From positions 682,001 through 746,000 of the forward strand of contig NZ_AP026369.1 in assembly GCF_040436365.1 (NCBI RefSeq): a stretch of DNA of 64,000 nucleotides. Reading direction: 5' to 3'. Shown in pieces: positions 1 to 8,918 of the stretch (within the stretch, counting starts at the first letter, position 1; every line of letters begins with the position of its first letter). This DNA comes from Hydrogenimonas sp. SS33. Its GTDB lineage: Bacteria > Campylobacterota > Campylobacteria > Campylobacterales > Hydrogenimonadaceae. The notes under the pieces are model-generated. The model was given only the letters and a program-made list of their open reading frames with translations. It did no database searches and was not told the origin of the DNA. Made by a program: the position numbers and the translations under genes.

Positions 1-1308
1 ACAGGATGTGGCAGCGACAATGCGGATTCGGTTGTAGATACCAGGTCCGTCGAGATCCCGATCGACACCAATCTTGCGTATGCCTACAAGACCGAGCCCC
101 AAGGGGAAAAGTATGTCCTCTACTATGCGGACCCCAGGCCCGAAGAACACGGTCTCAACAGGGTCATCCGCATCGATTACCGGGACTGGAACTGGACTGC
201 GATTGACTGCAATGGAAGCAACCCCCACAGTATCGACCGGGCGGGATGGTCCAACAAATTCTATGTCCGTACCCAGAACTCCTACTCTTTCGACGTGGTC
301 GATTTCGATACCGGCAAGGTCAAAACCGTCGACATGAACCACACCAAAGCGGCGGACGGCACGGAACTCTATCACAGACCGCGGGCTATCGGTGCCTATA
401 ACGACAAATACAAAATCCAGCTTCTTTCGGTCAAAAACCGCCCCGCGGTGGATGTGATCGACGTCAAAACCGATACGATCCTCACCGTTCTGGGAGACAA
501 CCAGACAGACAGTCAATCGACGGCGACCGGTCATGCCCTCTGGTTCGACGAAGACCATTGCGGCGTCATCGACAGGGTCCATCCCCAGGTCTGGCTCTAC
601 CGGGTCGAAAGAGACGGCAATGGAACACTCCGCTTCACTCTGACCCAGAAATTCAAACTTCGCGGAACCATTCACGCCCTCGAGCGCGTCGACCATCCGG
701 TCAAAGAGGAAGACAAATATCTCTTCTACGCCACCTATGAGGGCAATGCGAAAGCGAATCCTGCTGTCGCTCCCGCCGTCGCGGAAATCCGTTTCGACCC
801 CTTCGGGGAAACCCTGGAGGAGACCCGTTATGTCTCATTCCCCGATAGCACGCATATCATCGACAATGTTCCTCCGATTACCCACCATCTTGGCGTTTCT
901 CCCGACGGACGCTATGTCGTCGTTCCCGATTTCGACGGCAGTGTCTATTTCGTTGACCGCAGGACTTTCAAAATCGTCAAAAAGCTGAAAGCGGGGCTGG
1001 GAGCGGCCCATATCAACTTCGCACCCAAATATGATGTCGCGATTATCACAAGTCACTTTGACCAGTATGTCACCATCATCGACCTGAAGACCCTGACGGT
1101 CAAAGACGATGTCTATATCACGGACCATACTTTCGATCCCAACGACAAGCACCTGTTGCAGCCTCACTTCAGTTACGTCGATCCCGACGGACGCTACTTC
1201 TACACATTCGCCACGCAGGATGGAGATTTCGTCCGTATCGACCTGCAAAGAGACGAAGTCGACAAACGGCTCCATACCGGCGGGGCACCCGAACAGGCCC
1301 ACTCCTGA
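1..1308 (+). CDS. Beta-propeller lipoprotein (5' end outside window)
   Basis: The reading frame is open from base 1 to the TGA at 1306-1308, so the gene starts just upstream. The first codons read TGCGSD, matching the end of a lipobox (…TGC) with the lipidated Cys at bases 7-9; the window therefore probably holds nearly all of the mature protein, about 433 residues. The body has repeated short beta-strand motifs typical of YVTN/cytochrome-cd1-like propellers, such as SPDGRYVVVPDFDG, VYFVDRRTFKIV, VTIIDLKTLTV and DPDGRYFYTFATQDG. Such propellers are often periplasmic binding or assembly factors, but no catalytic residues identify a substrate. It is convergent with the envC-like gene. Lipoprotein and fold are fairly safe; function is unknown. 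Confidence 0.75.
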   Translation, partial: TGCGSDNADSVVDTRSVEIPIDTNLAYAYKTEPQGEKYVLYYADPRPEEHGLNRVIRIDYRDWNWTAIDCNGSNPHSIDRAGWSNKFYVRTQNSYSFDVVDFDTGKVKTVDMNHTKAADGTELYHRPRAIGAYNDKYKIQLLSVKNRPAVDVIDVKTDTILTVLGDNQTDSQSTATGHALWFDEDHCGVIDRVHPQVWLYRVERDGNGTLRFTLTQKFKLRGTIHALERVDHPVKEEDKYLFYATYEGNAKANPAVAPAVAEIRFDPFGETLEETRYVSFPDSTHIIDNVPPITHHLGVSPDGRYVVVPDFDGSVYFVDRRTFKIVKKLKAGLGAAHINFAPKYDVAIITSHFDQYVTIIDLKTLTVKDDVYITDHTFDPNDKHLLQPHFSYVDPDGRYFYTFATQDGDFVRIDLQRDEVDKRLHTGGAPEQAHS

Positions 1309-1321
1309 TCTCTCTTCTCAC

Positions 1322-1350
1322 GAACCGGAATGGCTGAAGCCCTCCGGTTC
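1322..1350. terminator. Inverted repeat after propeller gene, possible terminator
   Basis: GAACCGGA (1322-1329) pairs with TCCGGTTC (1343-1350) across a 13-nt loop, 14 bases after the stop codon. No clean T-run follows, so an intrinsic terminator is only possible. The rest of 1351-1553 between the convergent genes shows only a weak TCGGAA/TTCCGA pair near 1460 and no gene. Confidence 0.35.
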
Positions 1351-1553
1351 ACTTTCATCTTCCAACTCTCAAACATCCTGACAATCATCCGCCTGTCACA
1401 TGCTGACCGATATTAGGCAAAGCAGAGGAAAAGCCTACATTAACGCTTTCCCCCAGGTTTCGGAAACGAAGATTCCGAGAAGAGGCGACGTTTTTGCGTC
1501 CGCTCTGACGCCGACTCTCCCGGGAAAATCACCAAGAGAATTTTTGAGCGGTT

Positions 1554-2771
1554 TCAGCGGAGGCGGATCAGTTCGAGAGGATTGATATGGCGGTTTTTCT
1601 GGGTCACTTCAAACATTAGCTCTTTTTCGACCCGGCCGATGACATAGCCCCTGCGGATCTTCTTCCCTTCCCGGATGGTCGGCGCGATCTTGTCCATCTT
1701 GGCATAGACGGTATGGAGGTGGTTTTTGTGCTCGACGATGACCACTTTCCCCAGCATCGGCGTCTTTTTCGCGAAAACCACTTTGCCGTTGAGGACGTTT
1801 TTCACTTTGGCATTTTTGCGGTAGGGCTTGAGGGTAATCGATTCGTTGAAGATACGGATTTTGTAGATGGGGTCGATGTAGGAGCCGAACCGCTTCACGA
1901 CTTTCGCTCTTCCCACGGGGGAGATGGTTTTGGGGCCGCGGTAGTGGCCCACCGCCTGGCGCTGGTAGGAAGAGCCGATGGTGCGGACCTTGAGTTTGTC
2001 CCCCCTGGCGAGGGCCGCCGTCTCTTTCCGGCTCTTTTGCCGCTTTCGGCGCTCCAGCTCCTCTTTTTTGAGAATGTTGAGCCGGGCGAGAGTTTTACGC
2101 AGGTCGCTCTCCTCCTGCTGCAGCCGTTCCAACCGCTTCTGGTAGGCTTTTTTCTCCTGCTGCAGCTGAGCCACCAGTTTTCGCCGCCGCTCCTTCTCCT
2201 TCGCCGCCGTCTCCTTCTTCTTCTGAAGCCGGGCGATCATCGCTTCGATCCGTTTCGCCTCGGCCAGCAGCTTCTCCCTCTCCGCGAGGGTTTTCACATA
2301 GGCGCTCTGCATCGATTTGAGCTGCTGCCGGTCCACTTTGATGAGAGAACGGATCACCTCCGATTCGATGACGTCATCGGGGGTCTGGATACCTTTGTCC
2401 CGTATGATCTCTTCCAGAATGTAGCGGTTGGCCAGCAGGTCGACCAACCGCTTCTCCTGCTGGGCCTTGGTCCTGTCCAGCGCCGCCATCTCCTTCTCGA
2501 TCTCCGCCAGACGTTTGCGCCCTTCCTCCAGGGTGACCGAATTGACGGCGATCTCCTTGTCCGAAAGGGTGATGACCCTGTCGAGCTCTTTCAGCTTCGC
2601 CCGGTTCTCTTCGATCTGCTTTGCGATGGCCGCCAGCTTCCGGTCCATGTTCGCATAAGTGCTTTTGGTCGCATGAAGACGCTTTTTGGAGGTGGCGATC
2701 CTGCGGTCGATGGAGGCACCGGAGAGTGCTAGAAACAAAGAGGCGAGCAGGAGCAGCGTACGGACCATCAC
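1554..2771 (-). CDS. EnvC-like murein hydrolase activator with degenerate LytM domain
   Basis: About 405 residues: signal peptide (1-20), long Lys/Glu/Arg-rich coiled coil (about 22-245), and a C-terminal LytM/M23-like domain (about 290-405). The metal ligands of active M23 peptidases appear lost: the HxxxD region reads IFNESITLKP, the usual YAHL reads VYAKM, and LHFE reads LMFEV. This is what EnvC-type activators look like; they switch on amidases rather than cutting peptidoglycan. The gene directly follows ftsX (one base between), and FtsEX is the known partner of EnvC. Start is GTG 2771 or ATG 2768; both give the same signal peptide. It acts in the periplasm at the division septum, by family knowledge. 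Confidence 0.82.
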   Translation of the reverse strand: MMVRTLLLLASLFLALSGASIDRRIATSKKRLHATKSTYANMDRKLAAIAKQIEENRAKLKELDRVITLSDKEIAVNSVTLEEGRKRLAEIEKEMAALDRTKAQQEKRLVDLLANRYILEEIIRDKGIQTPDDVIESEVIRSLIKVDRQQLKSMQSAYVKTLAEREKLLAEAKRIEAMIARLQKKKETAAKEKERRRKLVAQLQQEKKAYQKRLERLQQEESDLRKTLARLNILKKEELERRKRQKSRKETAALARGDKLKVRTIGSSYQRQAVGHYRGPKTISPVGRAKVVKRFGSYIDPIYKIRIFNESITLKPYRKNAKVKNVLNGKVVFAKKTPMLGKVVIVEHKNHLHTVYAKMDKIAPTIREGKKIRRGYVIGRVEKELMFEVTQKNRHINPLELIRLR

Positions 2772-2772
2772 C

Positions 2773-3585
2773 TCAGATCTCTTCCTTGAAGCGCATGACG
2801 ACCCAGAGGGCGCTGAAGAGTGAGAGGCCGAAGGCGGTGGCCGCCAGCAGGGTCAGGTCGTCCAGGTGCAGCAGCGTGGCGGGGTCGATGTGCATCTCCT
2901 GCAAAATTGTCAAAACATGACTTTCGCCGGTCAGGTAGAACATGAGGCCGGCCGCAAGAAGGAGCGCGATGAGGGCGTCCACGAATGCCAGCCTGAAAAG
3001 CACCCCGCTGCGCAGCCAGACCGGTGCTCCGAAAAGCGCCATGATCTGCATTCGCTCACTGTGTTCGAGCTGCCACACCACCATCTGTTTCAGAATGAGC
3101 AGCGAACCGATGAGGGCGATGAGGGTCGCGAAGACATAGAAATTGGACTTCATGAAGATGAGCATCCCGTATATACGGTCGTGGACATTCTCGAAAACCT
3201 GGACCCGGCGCACCCCCTTGACCCCCGTCAGCTCCTCTTTGAGCTTTTCAAGCCGTTTGGAGTCGGGGTAACGCCGCAGCTTGACGGTGTAGAAAACGGG
3301 CAGGACCGCTTTGAGTTTTTCAAGGTTGGCTTCGCTGATCTGGCGGCGAAGCCGTTTCAATACGGCAGCGGCATCCACCTTCTCGACGCTCCCGACCAGT
3401 ACGCTGGCGTTTTTGAGTGCCACGGGGTCGACCCCCCTGTCCGCCACGACAATAACGGTGAACTGCTCTTTGAGACGGTTTTCGTAGGTATGGACCACAC
3501 GGTCGAAGACCAGCAGGTACTCCAGCGAAAAGAGGATGGCGAAGAGGGGCAGGATAAGCCCGAGGTGGTTCCTAATGAATGTCAT
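2773..3585 (-). CDS. ftsX: Cell division protein FtsX
   Basis: 270 residues with an N-terminal membrane segment (about 7-27), a periplasmic domain (about 30-145) and three further membrane helices (about 150-170, 195-220, 245-265), the FtsX topology. FtsX is the membrane partner of the FtsE ATPase and passes ATP-driven changes to periplasmic hydrolase activators. It overlaps ftsE by 14 bases and is followed at once by the envC-like gene, so all three are probably translated together. Sequence divergence is typical for the family; identity rests on topology and gene order. Confidence 0.88.
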   Translation of the reverse strand: MTFIRNHLGLILPLFAILFSLEYLLVFDRVVHTYENRLKEQFTVIVVADRGVDPVALKNASVLVGSVEKVDAAAVLKRLRRQISEANLEKLKAVLPVFYTVKLRRYPDSKRLEKLKEELTGVKGVRRVQVFENVHDRIYGMLIFMKSNFYVFATLIALIGSLLILKQMVVWQLEHSERMQIMALFGAPVWLRSGVLFRLAFVDALIALLLAAGLMFYLTGESHVLTILQEMHIDPATLLHLDDLTLLAATAFGLSLFSALWVVMRFKEEI

Positions 3586-4243
3586 AGACCACTCCGTTTT
3601 CTATCATCAGGTGGCGATAGTCGGTGCTGAAGAGCTCCGGTATGTGGTGGGTCACCACGACGATCGTCGTCTCCAGCTCCGCGTTGGCCCGCTCCAGCAG
3701 CTCCCAGATCACCTGGGCGGAGTAGTCGTCCAGGTTCCCCGTCGGTTCGTCGGCCAGAATCAGAAAGGGGTTGTGGGCCAGGGCACGGGCCATGGCGACG
3801 CGTTGCTGTTCCCCGCCGGAAAGCTCCATCGGGTATTTGTCCGCTTTGTGGGAGAGCTTCACATGGCCCAGCAGTTTCGCCGCCTGGGCCCGGCAGACAT
3901 CTTTGGGGAAACCGGCGATAATGAGCGGCAGCATCACATTCTTCTCAACGGTCCACTCCCGTATCAGCTTGTAATCCTGGAAAATGATGCCCATGTGGCG
4001 CCGCAGTTTGTGGAGTTTCGAGCCCGAAATGCCGTTCATGGCGATACCGCCTACAGTAAGAGCCCCGCTTTTGGGTGCCATGGCACCGTAGAGTGACTTG
4101 AGCAGGGTCGATTTGCCGCTTCCGCTGGCCCCCGTCACGAAGACGAAATCTTTGGTCGTCACCCGGAAGGTGGCGTCACGGATGATCGGTTCGTGCCGCG
4201 GGTAGGCGAGCACGATCTTGTCGGCCTCTATGACTGCGGGCAT
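3572..4243 (-). CDS. ftsE: Cell division ATP-binding protein FtsE
   Basis: 223 residues from ATG 4243; GAGGAG lies five bases upstream, which favours it over the in-frame GTG at 4249. Walker [10 protein letters not shown] (residues 38-46), signature [15 protein letters not shown], Walker [14 protein letters not shown] and the switch histidine in VVVTHH are all intact, so it should hydrolyse ATP. It resembles LolD/MacB-type ATPases, but the overlap with ftsX identifies it as FtsE. The start overlaps the end of trmB by 16 bases. Confidence 0.92.
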   Translation of the reverse strand: MPAVIEADKIVLAYPRHEPIIRDATFRVTTKDFVFVTGASGSGKSTLLKSLYGAMAPKSGALTVGGIAMNGISGSKLHKLRRHMGIIFQDYKLIREWTVEKNVMLPLIIAGFPKDVCRAQAAKLLGHVKLSHKADKYPMELSGGEQQRVAMARALAHNPFLILADEPTGNLDDYSAQVIWELLERANAELETTIVVVTHHIPELFSTDYRHLMIENGVVYDIH

Positions 4244-5409
4244 AGCCACTCCTCGATCTTTCTGTGTGCGGCGAGATTGGTGCGTGTCGGCACCGGGTCA
4301 TGGGGAAAGTAGCGCACCCTCCCCTCCTCGACGAGCAGGTACTTGTGTTCGGGACGGTCGAAACTCCCCAGGGAGAGGCGCACCAGGCCGCGCCGGTCGT
4401 CGATGGCGTAGAAGCGCTCGAAATGGATGAAAAACTCCTTCTCCACGACCGCCTTTCGCGGAAGCCTCCGGTAGAGGTCGCGGATCTCGGGCGTGCATCG
4501 GAAGCCGAAGTCGGCCTCGATGCTTCTGGGCTCGGAGGATTCCAGCGCTTCCGCGTGGATTTCGTAGATATCCTTCTCCAGTCTCCGCCAGCGATCTTCA
4601 TATTTGCTCCGCACCGCCGCTTCCCCGTTCTTCTCCAGCGTCAGGCGCACCCGTTTGGGTTTGGTGAAGACCTCCATAGCATACCTGAAGTAGTTGTCGC
4701 TGTCGGTACGAAGCTCCAGGGTGCCGCCGGGCTTCAACACCCGCATTGCCTCGGCGAGAAAGGCATCGGAGATGACACGGCGGTGGGGCTTTTTGTCCCA
4801 GGGGACGGGAAAGTGGACGAAAATCCGCTCCACCCGGTCACTGGGCAGCAATTCCATGAAGAGACGGGCGTCGTAGTCGATAACCCAGACATTCTCCAGC
4901 TTCTCCAGGTCGATGCGGCGCATCACCTGTTCCAGGGAGGGGCGGTGGATCTCAAGCCCGACGAGATGGACCTCAGGGTGCCGTTGCGCCTGATGGAGCA
5001 GATGGCGCCCGCTTCCGAAACCCACTTCGATCCAGAGCGGCTTGTCAGGCAGCGTCGCGGCATCGAACCGGTCGATCTCCTTCAGGCACGGCAGCGGCTC
5101 CTTCAGCTTCGCCTCTTCGGCATTGCCGAGATTGGCGTAGAGGAGTTCGGGGCGGCAGATGTCGACATAACGTTGCAGCGCCTTTTTGATCAGGGCGTTG
5201 GGAGAGGGGCGGGAGATCTTTTCGGCTTTGATCAGCACCGAATCTCCTTTGGGCTTCACCTGCAGCAGGAAGGGGATACCGGAGACTTCCACCCCCAGCA
5301 GCCCCTCTTCGGGATGCTCCAGGTTGACGGCATGCCAGAGAAACCGGACGTCGCCCCCGTCGGAGGGGAGGCAACGGGGGTCGAATCGCGCTATGCGGAT
5401 ATGGGGCAT
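4228..5409 (-). CDS. trmB: tRNA (guanine-N7-)-methyltransferase TrmB, long form
   Basis: 393 residues, much longer than the roughly 210-240 residues usual in bacteria. The SAM-binding motif IEVGFGSGRH is at 127-136, followed by VGLEIHRPSLEQ and the substrate motif FVHFPVPWDKKPHRRR-like segment near 200. It makes m7G46 in the tRNA variable loop. The extra N-terminal domain (1-120) and C-terminal tail (about 280-393) are characteristic of the Campylobacterota form, from general knowledge. It is coupled to ftsE (16-base overlap) and lies 9 bases after the FN3 lipoprotein gene. Confidence 0.88.
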   Translation of the reverse strand: MPHIRIARFDPRCLPSDGGDVRFLWHAVNLEHPEEGLLGVEVSGIPFLLQVKPKGDSVLIKAEKISRPSPNALIKKALQRYVDICRPELLYANLGNAEEAKLKEPLPCLKEIDRFDAATLPDKPLWIEVGFGSGRHLLHQAQRHPEVHLVGLEIHRPSLEQVMRRIDLEKLENVWVIDYDARLFMELLPSDRVERIFVHFPVPWDKKPHRRVISDAFLAEAMRVLKPGGTLELRTDSDNYFRYAMEVFTKPKRVRLTLEKNGEAAVRSKYEDRWRRLEKDIYEIHAEALESSEPRSIEADFGFRCTPEIRDLYRRLPRKAVVEKEFFIHFERFYAIDDRRGLVRLSLGSFDRPEHKYLLVEEGRVRYFPHDPVPTRTNLAAHRKIEEWLCPQS

Positions 5410-5418
5410 CGGGGCGGA

Positions 5419-6684
5419 TTACTTCACTTCTGATTTGGGAAGGTAGAGGTCAACCGGTTCCGAAGGGGCGGATTCCAAACCGTTTCGGTCGATCTCCACG
5501 ACCCGGTAGGTATATTTGACGCCCGGCGTCATTGTCTTGTCGACGAATTTGGTGCCGTAGATGTTGGTGAAAACCTTTTTCTTCCTGCCAAGGCCCTCCC
5601 AGTGGGAGCGGATGACGTTGTATTTCTCCGCACGGTGGTCGGAGGGCTCCCAGGTGATGATGGCCTGGTTAAAGGCGATCTTCGCGGCGGTGATGGTCGG
5701 AGGTGCCGGTTTGGCGAGAGTCTGGCCGATGGTGGGAGCTTCGGGCATGGGGCTCTCCAGCCCGTCTTTGTCGACGGCGGTCACTTTGTAGTAGTAGAGT
5801 TTGCCGTCTTCGGGCACATGGTCTTCGAAGGCTGTTCCCTCCACCTTTGCCCGGTAGCTGTAGAAACCTATGGCGAAAGGCGCCCGGTAGACCTTGTAGT
5901 AGACCACGTCGGACGTCGGGCTCGGTTTCCAGGTCAGGCGGATCGTCTTGGGAAGGTCGGTCGACGCATGCAGGTCGGAAGGGGGCTTGGGCAGCGGTTT
6001 GGTGATCGCCTTGACCGGCTGGCTCGGGCCCGAAACGAGGCCGTTGCAGAGCTTGACCCGGATGCGGTACATGTAGACTTCGCCGTCACCCAGATTTTTG
6101 TCCATATATTCGGCGCTGAGCCGGTTCTTGATTTCGGCCTGTTTCTTCCACTCCTCCGGTTTGGTCACTTCCGCCCGCTCGACGACATAACCTACGACCC
6201 GCAGGTCGTTGTGGGGGCGCCAGATCACCTTGATGCGGTGGGGAAGGTCGGTAATGGCCCGCACGAAGCTGACCGAATGGATCATCGGTGCGGTTCTGAC
6301 CCGTACCGGCGCCGACTGGCGCGACTCCGCGCCCTCCTTGTCGAACGTGGCCATCTGGTAGATGTACTCGCTTCCCGGCTTCAGGCCTGCATCGACATAG
6401 TGGGTGCTGTAGCGGTCGTCAACCTCGGCGATGCGTTTGAGCTTCTTCTCTTCGCTGTTGGGGTCGAGCCTATAGATGGTGTAGCCTTCGATCGCCGCGG
6501 AGGGGACCATCTGCCACTCCAGGCCCACGGCGGTCATGCTGCTGATGGAGCGGATGGAGGTGACGACCGGCAGATTCTCTTTGACCTGCGGCTCACCTTT
6601 CGGAAGGCTTATCCCCTTCGTGGAACAGCCGGTCGCAATGATCGTCAAAGCGGCCAAGAAAAGAGCACGGATCCAGTATTTCAT
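5419..6684 (-). CDS. Fibronectin type III repeat lipoprotein
   Basis: 421 residues. The N-terminus has a basic, hydrophobic signal sequence ending in IIATGC, a lipobox with Cys near residue 20. The rest is about four FN3 domains of 90-95 residues, recognised by repeated VGLEWQM / KVIWRPHNDLRV / IRLTWKPSPT / IITWEPSDHR strands and matching YxYRV- or YYYKVTAVD-like strands. FN3 arrays usually mediate envelope protein contacts; the partner is unknown. Start ATG 6684 has GGAGAAACTCG just upstream, which places 92 bases of the gene inside the end of rluD in another frame. Confidence 0.85.
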   Translation of the reverse strand: MKYWIRALFLAALTIIATGCSTKGISLPKGEPQVKENLPVVTSIRSISSMTAVGLEWQMVPSAAIEGYTIYRLDPNSEEKKLKRIAEVDDRYSTHYVDAGLKPGSEYIYQMATFDKEGAESRQSAPVRVRTAPMIHSVSFVRAITDLPHRIKVIWRPHNDLRVVGYVVERAEVTKPEEWKKQAEIKNRLSAEYMDKNLGDGEVYMYRIRVKLCNGLVSGPSQPVKAITKPLPKPPSDLHASTDLPKTIRLTWKPSPTSDVVYYKVYRAPFAIGFYSYRAKVEGTAFEDHVPEDGKLYYYKVTAVDKDGLESPMPEAPTIGQTLAKPAPPTITAAKIAFNQAIITWEPSDHRAEKYNVIRSHWEGLGRKKKVFTNIYGTKFVDKTMTPGVKYTYRVVEIDRNGLESAPSEPVDLYLPKSEVK

Positions 6685-7597
6685 CGAGTTTCTCCTTCGT
6701 AAAACATCGTTCCAACCATATTTCCATATCCTGCGGTATCGGTGCCAGAAACTGCATCGTCTTGCCGGTGGTCGGATGGTTGAGATAGAGTATGTAAGCG
6801 TGAAGCAAAAAGCGTTCTATTTTATCTTTCGGGCTCTTAAAACCGTATAAACTGTCCCCCACGATGTGGCGCCCCAGTTTCCCCAGGTGGACCCGTATCT
6901 GGTGGGTCCTGCCGGTGTAGAGTTTGGCCCCCACCAGCTCCCAGGGGAATTTCCGGGATGTCAGAAGCTTCTCGAAACGGGTCTTCGCCTCCTTCCCGCC
7001 GGCGACGATGCCCATCTTGAGCCGGTTGGCGGGGTTGCGCCCGATCGGCCCCTCAACGATGCCCGAGGCTTTGAGGGGGTAGTCGACCAGCGCCAGGTAG
7101 TAGCGCCCCATCGTCTTCTCCTGAAGCTGGCGGGAGAGTTTCTCGTGGGCGGCATTGTTTTTCGCCACCACCAGTGCGCCACTGGTCTCCTTGTCGATGC
7201 GGTGGACGATACCGTGGCGCTCTTCGCCGCTGATGGTGGAAAGGTTCACACCACGGGCCTTGAGCCAGTCCACCAGGGTCGGTTCCTTGACGCTGGGGGC
7301 CGGGTGGACCACCAGCCCCGAGGGTTTGTTGACCACCAGAATGTCATCGTCTTCGTAGATGACCGGCACATCGAAATCGACCTTCCCCCGCTCGACGGCG
7401 GGTTCGGGCGGAAGGGTATATTCGACCTTCTCTCCCCCTTTGAGGCGGTGGCCCGCTTTCGTGACGGTCCGGCCGTCGACGGTCACGAACCCCTTCTTGA
7501 CGAGCTGCTCCACCTGGTTGCGGCTGCCGCCGATGTGGCGGTGGAGAAACCGGTCGAGGCGCTCCGCCTCCCGGGAGGTTAAACTCTCTTTTTTCAT
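6593..7597 (-). CDS. RluD-family 23S rRNA pseudouridine synthase
   Basis: 334 residues. An S4-like RNA-binding domain (about 10-60) precedes the pseudouridine synthase core with the catalytic HRIDKETSG motif (Asp135). Later motifs YLALVDYP, GRTHQIRVHL and DSLYG are present. RluD enzymes modify helix 69 of 23S rRNA (U1911/1915/1917); other RluA-family members have different targets, so exact specificity is inferred. The C-terminal 30 residues run through the start of the FN3 lipoprotein gene. It diverges from rodA across 43 bases, which must hold both promoters. Confidence 0.88.
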   Translation of the reverse strand: MKKESLTSREAERLDRFLHRHIGGSRNQVEQLVKKGFVTVDGRTVTKAGHRLKGGEKVEYTLPPEPAVERGKVDFDVPVIYEDDDILVVNKPSGLVVHPAPSVKEPTLVDWLKARGVNLSTISGEERHGIVHRIDKETSGALVVAKNNAAHEKLSRQLQEKTMGRYYLALVDYPLKASGIVEGPIGRNPANRLKMGIVAGGKEAKTRFEKLLTSRKFPWELVGAKLYTGRTHQIRVHLGKLGRHIVGDSLYGFKSPKDKIERFLLHAYILYLNHPTTGKTMQFLAPIPQDMEIWLERCFTKEKLDEILDPCSFLGRFDDHCDRLFHEGDKPSER

Positions 7598-7640
7598 TGG
7601 TTGGATATGATTCCTGAAACGGTTTTGGTAGGTTTACATA

Positions 7641-8762
7641 ATGAAACTGCGCTTGATGTTCGACCGGCGAATTCTAACACATTTCGATTTCTTCCTGATT
7701 CTTCTGATTCTGCCGCTCATCGGTATCTCCCTGGAGCTTGTGCGGGAGATCAGTCCCGCGCTGTTTCGCAAGGAGCTTCTCTACATCGGGCTCGGTTTTC
7801 TCGTCTTTTTCCTCTTTTTTCTCATTCCCTGGCGCTCCATCCGCTGGCTCATTCCCTTCTTCTACTGGAGCACCATCGCGCTGCTAGTCAGCGTCGACCT
7901 CTTCGGGGTCACGAAACTGGGGGCGCAACGGTGGCTGGAGATCCCCTTCGTCGGTTTGACGATCCAGCCTTCCGAACTTTTCAAACCCGCCTTTTTGCTG
8001 ATGCTCGGCCACCTGATACAGGAGAACCCGCCGCCCGAAAGCGGCTACCGTTTGAAAGATTTTCTCAGATTTTCCTTCTATATTCTGCTGCCGTTTCTTC
8101 TCATCGCAAAGGAGCCGGACCTGGGCACCGCCATGGTGCTGCTCATTATCGGTTACGGCATCCTCTTTCTGGTCGGCGTCCACTGGAAGATATGGGCGGG
8201 CATCGCCATCACCCTCGCCGTCGCCGCCCCCTTCCTCTACTCCAACCTGCACGACTACCAGAAAAAGCGCATCCGCGACTTTCTCAGCGAAAAACCCAGC
8301 TATCACGTCCAGCAGTCGATCATCGCCATCGGTTCCGGCGGCATGAGAGGCAAACCCAAGGAGGAGGCCACCCAGACCCAGCTCAAATTCCTCCCCATCG
8401 CCTCCAGCGACTTCATCTTCGCCTACTATGTGGAGCGGTTCGGTTTCACCGGCGCCGCCCTGCTCATTCTCATCTATGCGCTGCTGATCCTGCACATTCT
8501 CAGCCTGGGGATGCATGCCGGGGGCGACTATTTCATCAAAGTGACCGCTTACGGCATCGCTTTCCTCATCTTCGTCTACACCAGCGTCAACATCCTCATG
8601 ACCATCGGCCTGGCGCCGGTGGTCGGCGTCCCGCTCCCCCTGGTCAGCCACGGCGGCAGCAGTTTTCTCAATTTCATGGTCCTCTTCGGCATACTGGAGA
8701 ATTTTATTGCTTTCAGGTTCAATTTCCTGTATAATTCCGGCTCCAAAGTGACTTTCCTCTAA
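7641..8762 (+). CDS. rodA: Rod shape-determining protein RodA (SEDS peptidoglycan polymerase)
   Basis: 373 residues, about ten membrane helices. SEDS motifs include LGAQRWLEIPFVGLTIQPSE (about 92-111), KEPDLGTAMVL and PLVSHGGSSFLNFMVLFGIL near the end. RodA polymerises glycan strands for lateral wall growth with a class B PBP. FtsW is the alternative; the short N-terminus and LPLVSHGGSSF motif favour RodA. The stop codon TAA (8760-8762) directly abuts the first base of a tRNA, and the tRNA promoter lies within the last codons. Confidence 0.88.
   Translation: MKLRLMFDRRILTHFDFFLILLILPLIGISLELVREISPALFRKELLYIGLGFLVFFLFFLIPWRSIRWLIPFFYWSTIALLVSVDLFGVTKLGAQRWLEIPFVGLTIQPSELFKPAFLLMLGHLIQENPPPESGYRLKDFLRFSFYILLPFLLIAKEPDLGTAMVLLIIGYGILFLVGVHWKIWAGIAITLAVAAPFLYSNLHDYQKKRIRDFLSEKPSYHVQQSIIAIGSGGMRGKPKEEATQTQLKFLPIASSDFIFAYYVERFGFTGAALLILIYALLILHILSLGMHAGGDYFIKVTAYGIAFLIFVYTSVNILMTIGLAPVVGVPLPLVSHGGSSFLNFMVLFGILENFIAFRFNFLYNSGSKVTFL
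8707..8735 (+). promoter_or_regulatory. Promoter for tRNA inside rodA 3' end
   Basis: TTGCTT (8707-8712), 17-base spacer, perfect TATAAT (8730-8735). Transcription would begin near 8742, about 20 bases upstream of the mature tRNA 5' end. The promoter is built into sense codons of rodA. Confidence 0.7.
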
Positions 8763-8839
8763 GGGTCTATAGCTCAGTTGGTTAGAGCATCCGGCTCATA
8801 ACCGGATGGTCCCAGGTTCGAGTCCTGGTGGACCCACCA
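8763..8839 (+). tRNA. tRNA with CAU anticodon (elongator Met or Ile2)
   Basis: 77 bases fold as a full cloverleaf: acceptor GGGTCTA/TGGACCC, D stem GCTC/GAGC, anticodon stem TCCGG/CCGGA with loop CTCATAA, T stem CCAGG/CCTGG with TTCGAGT, and encoded CCA. It is not the initiator: the 1-72 pair is G-C and the anticodon stem lacks the GGG/CCC triplet. CAU is used both by elongator tRNA-Met and by tRNA-Ile whose C34 becomes lysidine; sequence reading alone does not settle which. Confidence 0.95.
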
Positions 8840-8865
8840 CCCTCCTTCTTTTCACCTCTTTTCGT

Positions 8866-8871
8866 TATAAT
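8866..8871 (+). promoter_or_regulatory. Candidate -10 element before histone-deacetylase-like gene
   Basis: A perfect TATAAT lies 27 bases after the tRNA and 48 bases before the ATG at 8919. No good -35 is seen, so confidence is limited. Confidence 0.45.
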
Positions 8872-8918
8872 CTATGAAAGACTACCTATAAAACTTTACC
8901 GGTTTCAAGGAGCCATCC

